Assembly (NCBI GenBank): GCA_030626185.1
Contig: DAOUPL010000008.1
Location: 1-19,632 of the forward strand
Reading direction: 5' to 3'
Source of the DNA: a bacterium
GTDB lineage: Bacteria; Babelota; Babeliae; Babelales; Vermiphilaceae
Length of the DNA stretch: 19,632 nt
In this document: piece by piece, positions 7,593-15,477 of the stretch
Layout: each line of letters opens with the position of its first letter
How positions within the stretch are numbered: the first letter of the stretch is position 1
Notes under the pieces: generated by a model
Told to the model about the DNA's origin: nothing
What the model saw: the letters and a program-made list of their open reading frames with translations, nothing else
The model's database searches: none
Position numbers and translations under genes: made by a program

Positions 7593-8846
7593 TTAATAAT
7601 TATTATCCTCTACAAGATCACGCTCTATTTTTAATAATCGATTATACTTTACAAGTCGCTCTGAATGCATGAATCCACCAGCTTTAATGAATGTTGCACT
7701 GATACCAACAGCAAAATCAGCCAAAAAGGAATCTGCTGTTTCTCCTGATCGATGTGACGCAATAGTGCTTAGATTGAGTTGTTTGCACAATAATGAACTC
7801 TCAATTGCTTGTGTAACTGTTTTTTGTTGATTTGGTTTAATAATCACGCCATCAATTACATCTTGTTCATATGCATTAATAATGTGATCTGCTGAGCTAA
7901 CCGTAAGATCATCACCAAAAATATGCATATGTTTTTCTAACAAACCATGCATTTTTTGCCAACCAGCATAATCAGTCTCTGCAAGGCCATCTTCTATTGA
8001 ATAAATCGGATAACGAGTAATAAGTTGTTTATATTCATCAATAAGCTCATCCGTGCTGTATTGTTGCCCAAACCAATTATATTTTTCATTATTTGCATCA
8101 TAAAATGTTGTTGCTGCTACATCCAAGCCAATCATACAATAATAACCAAAACGTTGTTCTATCTGATTAATCGTTGCCAATAAAAGATCTAATGCTTCGT
8201 ACAATGACGCAAAATTTGCAATTAATCCTCCCTCATCACCATAAACCAATGGTTTATTCTTTTGTTTAAACAACTCTTGTAATGCATAAAAAAATTCAAC
8301 CCCAATTTCCATCGCCACGGTAAATGACGGACATCCAGACGGAATAATAAGTAATTCTTGCACGCAAAACGGCGTATCAGCGTGCAAACCACCATTAATG
8401 ACGTTAAACATCGGTAATGGTAATGATACGTTATCTGTTTGTGATAAAATTGCAATCAACTCATAAAGTGGAATGTCTTGTGCTACCGCTGTTGCTTTGT
8501 ATAATGCCATACTTACTACCAACGCTCCTTGTGCACCAATAAGTACAGTATCGTCTTTATCCAACGCTTGTAACCATTTATCATAATCAACACAACCAAC
8601 TTCTTTGCCAATCAACTCTGCTGCAACCTGTTTATTAATAAAATCAACCGCGTTTGTAACCCCTAAACCACGTAATTTATCACCGCCATCACGTAAAATT
8701 GGCGCTTCATGTTGCCCAATTGACTTACCAGATGGCGCGCAAACAGATACAGTTGTCTTATTTTCTAACGTGATAAAGCACGAAATTGTCGGTTCTGCAC
8801 GAGAATTAAACGTTTGCAACGCGTGCACATCAATAATTTTCACCAT
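7593..8846 (-). CDS. eno: Enolase (2-phosphoglycerate dehydratase), divergent
   Basis: Enolase converts 2-phosphoglycerate to phosphoenolpyruvate in glycolysis. The ATG at 8846 gives the canonical N-terminus (MVKIIDVHALQTFNSRAEPT) with AAAGGA just upstream; a longer in-frame reading starts at a TTG and adds 19 residues foreign to the family. The 417-residue length is normal. All catalytic and metal residues are present: E164, E205 (GDEGG), D242 (GLDVAA), E285 (SIEDG), D312 (GDDL), K337 (IIKPNQ), H365 (SHRSGETADS) and K388. Unusual features are the catalytic loop, SGKSIG (39-44) where most enolases have SGASTG, and the signature after K337, KPNQQKT, where most have K-x-NQIGT. Expression could come from the 5' region shared with the divergent gene at 9083. 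No downstream terminator is evident. Confidence 0.95.
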   Translation of the reverse strand: MVKIIDVHALQTFNSRAEPTISCFITLENKTTVSVCAPSGKSIGQHEAPILRDGGDKLRGLGVTNAVDFINKQVAAELIGKEVGCVDYDKWLQALDKDDTVLIGAQGALVVSMALYKATAVAQDIPLYELIAILSQTDNVSLPLPMFNVINGGLHADTPFCVQELLIIPSGCPSFTVAMEIGVEFFYALQELFKQKNKPLVYGDEGGLIANFASLYEALDLLLATINQIEQRFGYYCMIGLDVAATTFYDANNEKYNWFGQQYSTDELIDEYKQLITRYPIYSIEDGLAETDYAGWQKMHGLLEKHMHIFGDDLTVSSADHIINAYEQDVIDGVIIKPNQQKTVTQAIESSLLCKQLNLSTIASHRSGETADSFLADFAVGISATFIKAGGFMHSERLVKYNRLLKIERDLVEDNNY

Positions 8847-9082
8847 TAGTCCTTTGAAATCAATATTTATATTCTTAATTCTACCTTCTAACGATATAAT
8901 CAATCATTTGCAGAAAGCAATCACTCAATTTTATTAATTTTTTAAGTATTTCAAATCAGGCGCCAAATGGCAAAAACACCGAAAGTCTAATCTTTTTCAT
9001 TAAAAACTATTGCTATTATGATTTGATTTTTAGTACAGTGAAGATGATAGAATAACTATAACAACACAAAAGGAGTGTTATT

Positions 9083-9505
9083 ATGAACAAGAAGTTTCTT
9101 ATACTTACCCTAAGTGCGTTATGCGCTGGTTCGTTGCTTAACGCAGCGAGAAAAGATACCTCGACAAAAAAAAAGATTGCCTCAGTAAATATTATCAATA
9201 AAAGTGATGGTAATATTTCTGGTAAAGTTACTTTTGCCGTACAATCAGAAGGTAAAAATGGCAAAATGACCTACAGCGATAAAGCAACTCAATCATTTGA
9301 TTTTACGGATGCAAAGAAAAAAAGCATGATCGTAAAAGCAGATAAGCCTGGACAACGTTTACATGCTTTTTCTGTAAAACGTGCAAATGGTAAATCTCAA
9401 ACAGCTAATGTTCCTGAATATGGACAAAAAACATTAACACGTACTATCACCGTATTTGATGATAAAATCAGAATTGGTAGAAAGACATTCGAACTTGCTG
9501 ACTAA
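9083..9505 (+). CDS. Small basic secreted protein
   Basis: A 140-residue protein with AAAGGAG at ideal spacing before the ATG. It has a signal peptide (MNKKFLILTLSALCAGSLLNA, cleavage before ARKD). The mature part is rich in Lys, Thr and Ser, with predicted beta strands (e.g. GKVTFAVQSEGK, TRTITVFDDKIRIG) and no Cys. It is a single-gene unit closed by a strong terminator 20 bp after the stop and is divergent from enolase. Function unknown; the well-formed ribosome site and terminator suggest substantial expression. Confidence 0.75.
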   Translation: MNKKFLILTLSALCAGSLLNAARKDTSTKKKIASVNIINKSDGNISGKVTFAVQSEGKNGKMTYSDKATQSFDFTDAKKKSMIVKADKPGQRLHAFSVKRANGKSQTANVPEYGQKTLTRTITVFDDKIRIGRKTFELAD

Positions 9506-9524
9506 AGTTTGTAACCTTTAGATA

Positions 9525-9559
9525 AATAGGAGTGGTTTTACCACTCCTATTTTATTTTT
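9525..9559 (+). terminator. Rho-independent terminator of the gene at 9083-9505
   Basis: A perfect 11-bp stem (AATAGGAGTGG, 9525-9535, with CCACTCCTATT, 9541-9551), a 5-nt loop TTTTA and a downstream T-rich run. It lies between convergent genes and may also slow transcription from the minus strand, where the T run is weaker. Confidence 0.92.
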
Positions 9560-9581
9560 AATCTGAAAAAATGCCAAAACT

Positions 9582-9902
9582 TTAACTTGGTTGATTTAAA
9601 CAGCTTTCATAACCACACACTTCGGGTGAAAAGAATGGAGAGGATGAAAAACACTTAATTGGCAAAAATACAAGTCCTATAGCAATTATTGTCATACTAC
9701 TAGAAATAATTTTTTGTTTAAAAGTAAGATTTTGATAATTTATTATTTTTTTATCTTTTTTTTCATCGTTATTGTTTTTTTCAACCTTAGCATTCACAAT
9801 GCCATCAACATCACTAGAAAAATCTTCTTTATTCATAGCACCAACTGATACCGAAAACAATAGAAAAACACTTAACAACATAGACAAATGATAATTCATC
9901 AC
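9582..9902 (-). CDS. Small exported protein with one internal membrane segment
   Basis: A 106-residue protein. Two consecutive ATGs follow a strong AGAGGGAG site. It has a signal peptide (MMNYHLSMLLSVFLLFSVSVGA, cleavage before MNKED), a polar Asp/Lys/Asn-rich stretch, a hydrophobic segment (about residues 67-84, SSSMTIIAIGLVFLPI) and a Cys-containing tail (KCFSSS, VCGYESC). Its leader and start region resemble those of the gene at 2197-2499, including the doubled ATG and GAGGGAG site. It lies downstream of aspS with 74 bp between. Function unknown. Confidence 0.6.
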   Translation of the reverse strand: MMNYHLSMLLSVFLLFSVSVGAMNKEDFSSDVDGIVNAKVEKNNNDEKKDKKIINYQNLTFKQKIISSSMTIIAIGLVFLPIKCFSSSPFFSPEVCGYESCLNQPS

Positions 9903-9976
9903 AAACTCCCTCTTTTTGCGTAAAACTATAAAATCATGACTATTCTACTACAAAAAAAGATAAATAAATAAGTTGT

Positions 9977-11746
9977 TTAATCTTCTTTTTTTATGAACTT
10001 CATACCGTATTCTTGCATCACGTTTTCTTGCACTGGTGTTGGTGCATTCATCATCAAATCGTATCCACGTTGTGTTTTAGGAAACGCAATAACATCACGA
10101 ATAGATGCTGAGCCTGTTAATAACATAATAAAACGATCAATACCAAGAGCAATACCACCATGTGGCGGAAAACCAAGTTCTTGTGCTTTAAGTAAAAAAC
10201 CAAACTTTGTTTGTACTTCTTGTGTAGACAAACTTAACCAATCAAACATTTGCTGTTGTGTTTTGCGATCATGAATACGAATTGATCCACCACCAAGCTC
10301 TACACCATTTAAAATAATGTCATACGCACGCGCATTAAGTGTTTCTGGCGCTTTATCATGCCAATCTTGTTCTGGCGAAGTAAACGGATGATGCATTGCA
10401 TAAAAACGTTTATCTTTTTTGTCATATTCGAATAATGGAAAATCAGTAATCCATGCAAAATTAAACTCACCTGAAGGGATACAATTAATCTCTTTTGCAA
10501 CAAGCAAACGCAACTTACCAAGAAGATCCCATGCAACTTTATACTCACCAGCGATAACAAAAAATACATCGCCTACCGCTAATGTTGGAAATTGTGTTTT
10601 AAGTTGATCAACAAAGTTGTTTGGTAAAAATTTTGAAACTGGTGAATCAACAACAAAGTTTTCTTTTATGCGTATCCACAACAAACCACGTGCACCAATC
10701 TTTTGTGCACGATCAACCCACTTGTTGAGTTCGGTGTGAGAAAACGTTTGTCCTTGTACGTGTAATGCGCCAATTTTGCCATCGTTATCAAGAACTTGTC
10801 GCATAAAACGTAAATCTGTTGTTGCAAACAATGACGAAATATCATGAATGGGTAAATCAAAACGTAAATCTGGTTTATCAGAGCCATACAAACTAAATGC
10901 ATGTTCATACGTCATACGCTGGAATGGTGTAGTAAGATCTTTGCCCAACACAGATTTAAACACAAATTTTATTAATCGTTCAATAATCTCTTGAATATCA
11001 CTTTCGTTAACAAACGACATTTCCATATCAAGTTGCGTAAACTCTGGTTGACGATCTGCACGTAAATCTTCATCTCTAAAACAACGAGCAATCTGGAAAT
11101 AACGTTCCATACCACTTGCCATTAACAACTGTTTATATAATTGTGGAGATTGTGGTAATGAATAAACATATTGCTCATGCATGCGAGAAGGTACCAAAAA
11201 CTCTCGTGCCCCTTCTGGGGTATTTTTGGTTAAAATAGGTGTTTCTATTTCATAAAAATCTTCGTTATTAAAAAAATCACGCATTGCACACGTCACTTTA
11301 CTGCGTAGCGCAAAATTTTGTTGCATTTCTTTACGTCGTAAATCAAGATATCGATACGTAAGGCGTAACTCCTCGTCCACTTCATGCGCAGTATCTAACT
11401 GAAACGGTAACGCTGTAGCTGTGTTTAAAATAGTTAATGATGAAATAACAAGTTCAAATTCACCCGTTGGCATTGATGGATTAATTGTTTGTTCGTCACG
11501 ACGAATTACGTTACCCACAACACTAATAACATACTCTGAACGTAGCTCATGCGCTTTTTGATGACTTTCTTTGTTGGTCTCTGGATTAAATACCAGCTGC
11601 ATCAAACCAGAACGATCGCGTAAATCAATAAAGATTAATCCGCCATGATCACGACGACGATGCACCCATCCAGCCAATTGTACTTCTTTATCAAGGTGTT
11701 GTTGGGTAATCTTACCACAACCAACTGTTCTCATTTTATTAGACAT
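9977..11746 (-). CDS. aspS: Aspartyl-tRNA synthetase, bacterial type, probably non-discriminating
   Basis: It charges tRNA-Asp with aspartate, and probably tRNA-Asn too (see below). The 589-residue class II synthetase has an N-terminal OB anticodon-binding domain (GWVHRRRDHGGLIFIDLRDR, about 26-45), motif 1 around ETPILTKNTPEGAREFLVPS, motif 2 with the RCFRDEDLRADRQPEFTQLD core, the bacterial GAD insertion in the middle, and motif 3 (GGIALGIDRFIMLL, 530-543). ATG at 11746 is used, with AAAGG upstream; the ATG at 11734 matches the usual family N-terminus (MRTVGCG) and is an alternative. Counted from that Met, residue 30 is His where discriminating enzymes such as E. coli have Leu30. His here is the known marker of non-discriminating AspRS, which feeds the GatCAB amidotransferase route to Asn-tRNA. 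The downstream gene is unrelated. Confidence 0.97.
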   Translation of the reverse strand: MSNKMRTVGCGKITQQHLDKEVQLAGWVHRRRDHGGLIFIDLRDRSGLMQLVFNPETNKESHQKAHELRSEYVISVVGNVIRRDEQTINPSMPTGEFELVISSLTILNTATALPFQLDTAHEVDEELRLTYRYLDLRRKEMQQNFALRSKVTCAMRDFFNNEDFYEIETPILTKNTPEGAREFLVPSRMHEQYVYSLPQSPQLYKQLLMASGMERYFQIARCFRDEDLRADRQPEFTQLDMEMSFVNESDIQEIIERLIKFVFKSVLGKDLTTPFQRMTYEHAFSLYGSDKPDLRFDLPIHDISSLFATTDLRFMRQVLDNDGKIGALHVQGQTFSHTELNKWVDRAQKIGARGLLWIRIKENFVVDSPVSKFLPNNFVDQLKTQFPTLAVGDVFFVIAGEYKVAWDLLGKLRLLVAKEINCIPSGEFNFAWITDFPLFEYDKKDKRFYAMHHPFTSPEQDWHDKAPETLNARAYDIILNGVELGGGSIRIHDRKTQQQMFDWLSLSTQEVQTKFGFLLKAQELGFPPHGGIALGIDRFIMLLTGSASIRDVIAFPKTQRGYDLMMNAPTPVQENVMQEYGMKFIKKED

Positions 11747-11815
11747 AAGTTATACCTTTACGGTCATATTACAAAAAAGCGTATAATACTTATAATAAGG
11801 CAAAAACACACAAAG

Positions 11816-11848
11816 AAAAAGTGAAAAGTCTATAATTAGACTTTTCAC
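11816..11848 (-). terminator. Rho-independent terminator of the outer-membrane protein gene
   Basis: A perfect 12-bp inverted repeat (GTGAAAAGTCTA, 11821-11832, and its complement 11837-11848) around a 4-nt loop. On the minus strand it is followed by a T-rich run (complement of 11816-11820). It lies 32 bp after the barrel-protein stop and separates that gene from aspS. Confidence 0.93.
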
Positions 11849-11879
11849 AAAAATATTCACTAAAATTCAATGTAATTAC

Positions 11880-13814
11880 TTAGAAGCGCCACTCAAGACC
11901 AAGGTTAAAGGTAAAGGCAACATCATCACCAAACTTTGGAATTGTATCTTCTGCAAAGCCTGTTACATCTTCGCTATCCAAGAATTCAGCTTCTTTTAGC
12001 GTAATGCGACGTCCTTTTATATCACTATAAAATTGTCCTGGTACAAATACTGAGAATACACCGAATAGTTTCAAATTTTTCAAAATATTTACATGAGTAA
12101 ACAAGTTAATCTCTGTTCCCAAATATTTATCAGCACAGCCACGATCCATACCAGTCTCTGGATCTATTCCAGGAACTTCTGATGGTTGCCAATAAGCAAT
12201 TACATTTGGATGCAACGTAAATGATTTTTTCCAGTTTAATGGCGTCCAATTTAAACCACCACCGACAAACGCTAAGTTTGTAAAACCAGAAACCGTTTTT
12301 GACAATGTTGCATCACGTTGTGTTGCAAGTGGATTTGCAATTGGTCGTCCAGCTTTTCCTGCACCACTTAAGAAGAATGCACTTTTTACTCGAACGCCTG
12401 AATATATTTCTTGTAACCCAATAAATCCATCGAAATCTTCATCTTTGCATGCAAAATTTGGATTTCTGTCACCTGATGCATAACCAGCTGTTGCTACCAA
12501 GCTTAAATCTTTTTCATGCAACCAAATAGCAGTATCAGCTACAAACATGAATCCGTGGTAACGATTTTCATATGGATCTCTAAAACGATCTTCTGCATTA
12601 AATATTGTTACGCCACCATCAGGTTGTAAAAAACCAACACTATCAACCATACCAATTTCTTTACCATTTAGTTTCATTGCTGGTGAAGCATCAAAAATGA
12701 TTGTTTGTGCATCACATTTTGCCACAAATGGAATCTTTTTGTCATCTTGATCAACTGCGTGACTATTAACTTCTATAATTATACCATTGCGATTTTCAAT
12801 CTTATTTTCATTACGATCCCAACCACAAACTGCTTGTCTGCCAAAGTTCACCGCGCAATCAAAGCCAAATTCAAAGCGTGATGTTGCATATTCTGCAGCA
12901 AGCCCTATTGTGGTCAACTTGCTATTTGCATCAGCAACGAACTCAATTTTTTGTTCTGGGGCATAATTATACAAACCATATGGTTCAATCGTTAATACAC
13001 CATACTTGTCATCGTTAAAAGCATACCAATTAAAGTGCGCTGCAGCGATGTAGTTAATTTTACCAAAACCACGTGCAGGATCTTCTCGGCGTATAAATTC
13101 ACCACAATCATCATACTTTTGCGCTAATATTTTTGCTGATGTTTCTTTAAATGATGTTGCTCTATTTTTAACTAATGAAACATAAAAACCATAAGATACT
13201 TTATCTTCTACTAAATCCCCATGAAACAATGCCCCTGGTGCGTACTGATCGATACTTGCATCAGAAAAGAACCCCAGCGACTCTGGCCCAACAGCAAATG
13301 CACTACCAAGAGCTATGCCACGACCAAGAGAAAACGGGAAAATACCTAATTTAAAATAATGATCTCCTCGTGGAGAAAGATCTAATGCTTTTGGCCAACT
13401 AAACTCAAACCACATTTCACGTGCCCACATTAAATGACGTGGAAAGCTGTGTTTATGGTTACCTAAAATTGTGTCTGAAAATTTAAAATCACTAAAGGAT
13501 GTTGCACTTCCAAAGTTTGTACCACCCCAGACACCTTTGTTTCTAAACGTTGTATTAAACTGCACAACTGAATCAAGAGAAACATTTACACCATAATCCA
13601 GCGTGTGGCGTGAAAAGAAAATAGTATCATGCTGACAATTACGTAATAACGAAGTGTTATTGCCATAAAAAGATTCTGGTCTGTAGCGAATTGAAAAATC
13701 TATAAGCCAATCATCCCATGTAGTTGAATAAGCATGTAAAACAGGCGTTAAAAACATAGACAAAAAAATAGCGCTAAAAAAGAAAAATGAACGTGTTGTT
13801 GATGAAATATTCAC
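11880..13814 (-). CDS. Large outer-membrane beta-barrel (porin-like) protein
   Basis: The longest reading frame extends to 13979, but its first 55 codons encode hydrophobic sequence from the promoter region and overlap the divergent gene. A GTG at 13814 has AGGGAG (13822-13827) 7 bp upstream and opens a signal peptide (NISSTTRSFFFFSAIFLSM...LHA, cleavage after residue 28). The 644-residue product has aromatic-rich amphipathic strands throughout (e.g. WLIDFSIRYRPESFYG, HFNWYAFNDDKYGVLTIEPY) and ends AFTFNLGLEWRF. A terminal Phe preceded by alternating hydrophobics is the BAM-recognised signal of outer-membrane barrels. The N-terminal style resembles porin-like barrels I associate with Dependentiae, but I cannot place the family. 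Expected location is the outer membrane; transport role unknown. It has its own promoter and terminator. Confidence 0.85.
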   Translation of the reverse strand: MNISSTTRSFFFFSAIFLSMFLTPVLHAYSTTWDDWLIDFSIRYRPESFYGNNTSLLRNCQHDTIFFSRHTLDYGVNVSLDSVVQFNTTFRNKGVWGGTNFGSATSFSDFKFSDTILGNHKHSFPRHLMWAREMWFEFSWPKALDLSPRGDHYFKLGIFPFSLGRGIALGSAFAVGPESLGFFSDASIDQYAPGALFHGDLVEDKVSYGFYVSLVKNRATSFKETSAKILAQKYDDCGEFIRREDPARGFGKINYIAAAHFNWYAFNDDKYGVLTIEPYGLYNYAPEQKIEFVADANSKLTTIGLAAEYATSRFEFGFDCAVNFGRQAVCGWDRNENKIENRNGIIIEVNSHAVDQDDKKIPFVAKCDAQTIIFDASPAMKLNGKEIGMVDSVGFLQPDGGVTIFNAEDRFRDPYENRYHGFMFVADTAIWLHEKDLSLVATAGYASGDRNPNFACKDEDFDGFIGLQEIYSGVRVKSAFFLSGAGKAGRPIANPLATQRDATLSKTVSGFTNLAFVGGGLNWTPLNWKKSFTLHPNVIAYWQPSEVPGIDPETGMDRGCADKYLGTEINLFTHVNILKNLKLFGVFSVFVPGQFYSDIKGRRITLKEAEFLDSEDVTGFAEDTIPKFGDDVAFTFNLGLEWRF

Positions 13815-13887
13815 AACAAAACTCCCTGTTGAAATAGAAAAATTGTTACGTTGATTGTGAAAAAAATAGACAATCAAGATAAGAAAT

Positions 13888-13915
13888 ATAGTATCTAATA
13901 TGAATAATTTGTCAA
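13888..13915 (-). promoter_or_regulatory. Sigma70-type promoter of the outer-membrane protein gene
   Basis: On the minus strand there is a perfect TTGACA (13910-13915), a 16-bp spacer and TACTAT (13888-13893). This predicts a 5' leader of about 65 nt before the GTG at 13814. It also shows that the longer reading frame to 13979 cannot be the gene, since its start would lie upstream of this promoter. Confidence 0.65.
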
Positions 13916-13935
13916 GCAAAAAGACTGAGAAAACA

Positions 13936-14796
13936 ATGCAAACAACTATAAAAAAAAACATATTACTTGGCGCCCACATGTCTATTAGTGGAGGATTAGA
14001 TCAAGCGATAGAGCGCGGTGAATCAATCGGTTGTACTGCAATACAAATATTTACCAAAAGTAATCGTCAATGGCAGACAAAAAAACTTACAAATCAAGAG
14101 ATAACTATTTTTCTAGAAAAGCAACGCAATTCTTTTATAAAAAAAATAAATGCACACGCAAGTTATTTAATCAATCTTGGTTCGCCAAATAAAGATGTCG
14201 AAAGAAAATCTATTGAAGCATTAAAGATAGAGCTAATGCGTTGTGATGAACTAAACATTCCGTATCTTGTATTGCACCCAGGATCACACGTAAACACTGA
14301 TGAACAAACATGCTTAAAGCAAATTACACATAACATTAAAACCATTTATAAAGAAAAAAATTATAAAACAACGTTGTTGATAGAAAACATGGCAGGGCAA
14401 GGTAGCACTGTGGGATACAGCTTTGAACATCTTGCATACATTCTAAAAAACTGTGGCACAAAAAACATTGGTATTTGCTTTGATACGTGTCACGCATTTG
14501 CAGCAGGTTATAATTTTTCCACAAAAAAAGATTACACAAATATGTGGAAAAACTTTGATAACATTGTTGGATTAAAACAGATAAAAGTTATTCATGTTAA
14601 TGATTCAAAAAAAGAGCGTGGATCTCGTGTTGATCGTCATCAGAATATTGGTCAAGGTATGATTGGAAAAGAAGCATTCAAGTTATTAATGAATGACAAA
14701 AATTTTAAAGATATTCCAAAAGTGCTAGAAACACCCAAAGATAATTTGAATGATGATGAAAAAAATATGAATATTTTGCTAAAATTTATAAAATAA
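13936..14796 (+). CDS. nfo: Endonuclease IV (AP endonuclease)
   Basis: It cleaves DNA at abasic sites in base-excision repair using three zinc ions. The 286-residue product from ATG 13936 begins close to the family N-terminus (LGAHMSISGG). All nine zinc ligands are present: H74, H114 (LHPGSH), E150 (IENMAGQG), D183 and H186 (CFDTCHAFAAGY), H220 (IHVNDSK), D233 and H235 (RVDRHQNIGQG), and E265 (LETPKD). An ATG at 13900 would add 12 polar residues foreign to the family. The ribosome site is weak for both starts. TAGACA/TAGTAT-like elements just upstream would start transcription near 13900, which favours the shorter start. It is divergent from the barrel gene and a single-gene unit closed by a hairpin. 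Confidence 0.96.
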   Translation: MQTTIKKNILLGAHMSISGGLDQAIERGESIGCTAIQIFTKSNRQWQTKKLTNQEITIFLEKQRNSFIKKINAHASYLINLGSPNKDVERKSIEALKIELMRCDELNIPYLVLHPGSHVNTDEQTCLKQITHNIKTIYKEKNYKTTLLIENMAGQGSTVGYSFEHLAYILKNCGTKNIGICFDTCHAFAAGYNFSTKKDYTNMWKNFDNIVGLKQIKVIHVNDSKKERGSRVDRHQNIGQGMIGKEAFKLLMNDKNFKDIPKVLETPKDNLNDDEKNMNILLKFIK

Positions 14797-14849
14797 AAAG
14801 CGCGATCGATGCTTTATGATCACAGATGAATTTTGTAATCACGCTTTTT
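14795..14849 (+). terminator. Probable terminator of nfo
   Basis: AAAAAGCGCGAT (14795-14806) pairs with ATCACGCTTTTT (14838-14849) with a single C/A mismatch. The loop is about 31 nt and contains further short complementarity, and the 3' arm ends in a T run. It overlaps the nfo stop codon. Confidence 0.7.
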
Positions 14850-14873
14850 ATAAACCCAAGAACTCCATTTAGG

Positions 14874-15031
14874 TGAACTAAGAAGAAACCGTAATGGTCT
14901 AATCTGTACAAAAAAATAGATTAAATAGTAATTATAATGCTAAATACAAGTTGTTTTTACCAACTACTATTTAATCTATAAATCTCAATGAACTTTCGCA
15001 CGATTTAATGAACTAAGAAGGAACCGTAGCG
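14874..15031. repeat. Imperfect direct repeat, about 23 bp, two copies
   Basis: Copies at 14874-14897 and 15009-15031 share TGAACTAAGAAG followed by [AG]AACCGTA. On the minus strand both read LRFLLSS in the same phase (PLRFLLSSPK and TLRFLLSSLN), and SSWV occurs next to both. This suggests copies or remnants of one short sequence family and not a chance match. Confidence 0.65.
14916..14979. repeat. Perfect 15-bp inverted repeat
   Basis: ATAGATTAAATAGTA (14916-14930) is exactly complementary to 14965-14979, enclosing 34 nt that contain a smaller AGTTG/CAACT hairpin. It lies between the two copies of the direct repeat. It has no T run, so it is not an ordinary terminator. It could be a structured transcript, a protein-binding site or the ends of a small mobile element. 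Confidence 0.8.
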
Positions 15032-15477
15032 TTATGTTCTTAAGAGTTGGTAATAGAAAATACAGCAAATTAAAAATGTTAACCCAAGAAGAATTTATCA
15101 CTCTATAATCTATTACCCTCTTTTGCAGTGCCTTTAACTTCTTTCTTACTAACCACAACAAGAAAGGAGAAAGCAAAATTCAAATAACTCATGTAACAAC
15201 TTAATCATTGTTGATATTCAATGTGCTCTTTTTATTTTTGTCATTCAAACTTTTTTTAAACTTTTTTGCGCAACAATATTTTGCCCCCACAGTAGCAACT
15301 ATTTCATAACACTTTATACTTTTTTACCTCAAAACAACAAAAAAGCAACACGCGCCCCGAACAACAAAAAACCAACAAAAACAAACTACCCTATTATAAA
15401 AATACTTTATTAAAAAAATAGATTTTCAAATTTATTACTACAAATTTTAAAAAACACATGATTATTTTAAATTATCT

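Noticed and set aside
8847..8903. A 19-residue N-terminal extension of enolase from a TTG.
   Set aside because: It is not family-like, and a ribosome site precedes the ATG at 8846.
9016..9264. An 82-codon minus-strand frame opposite the gene at 9083.
   Set aside because: It is antisense to a gene with a strong ribosome site, signal peptide and terminator.
14985..15176. A 63-codon minus-strand frame with a basic, hydrophobic product (NITLRFLLSSLN).
   Set aside because: It contains a copy of the local direct repeat, its product does not read as a folded protein, and it lies in a degenerate intergenic region. Treated as part of the repeat region.
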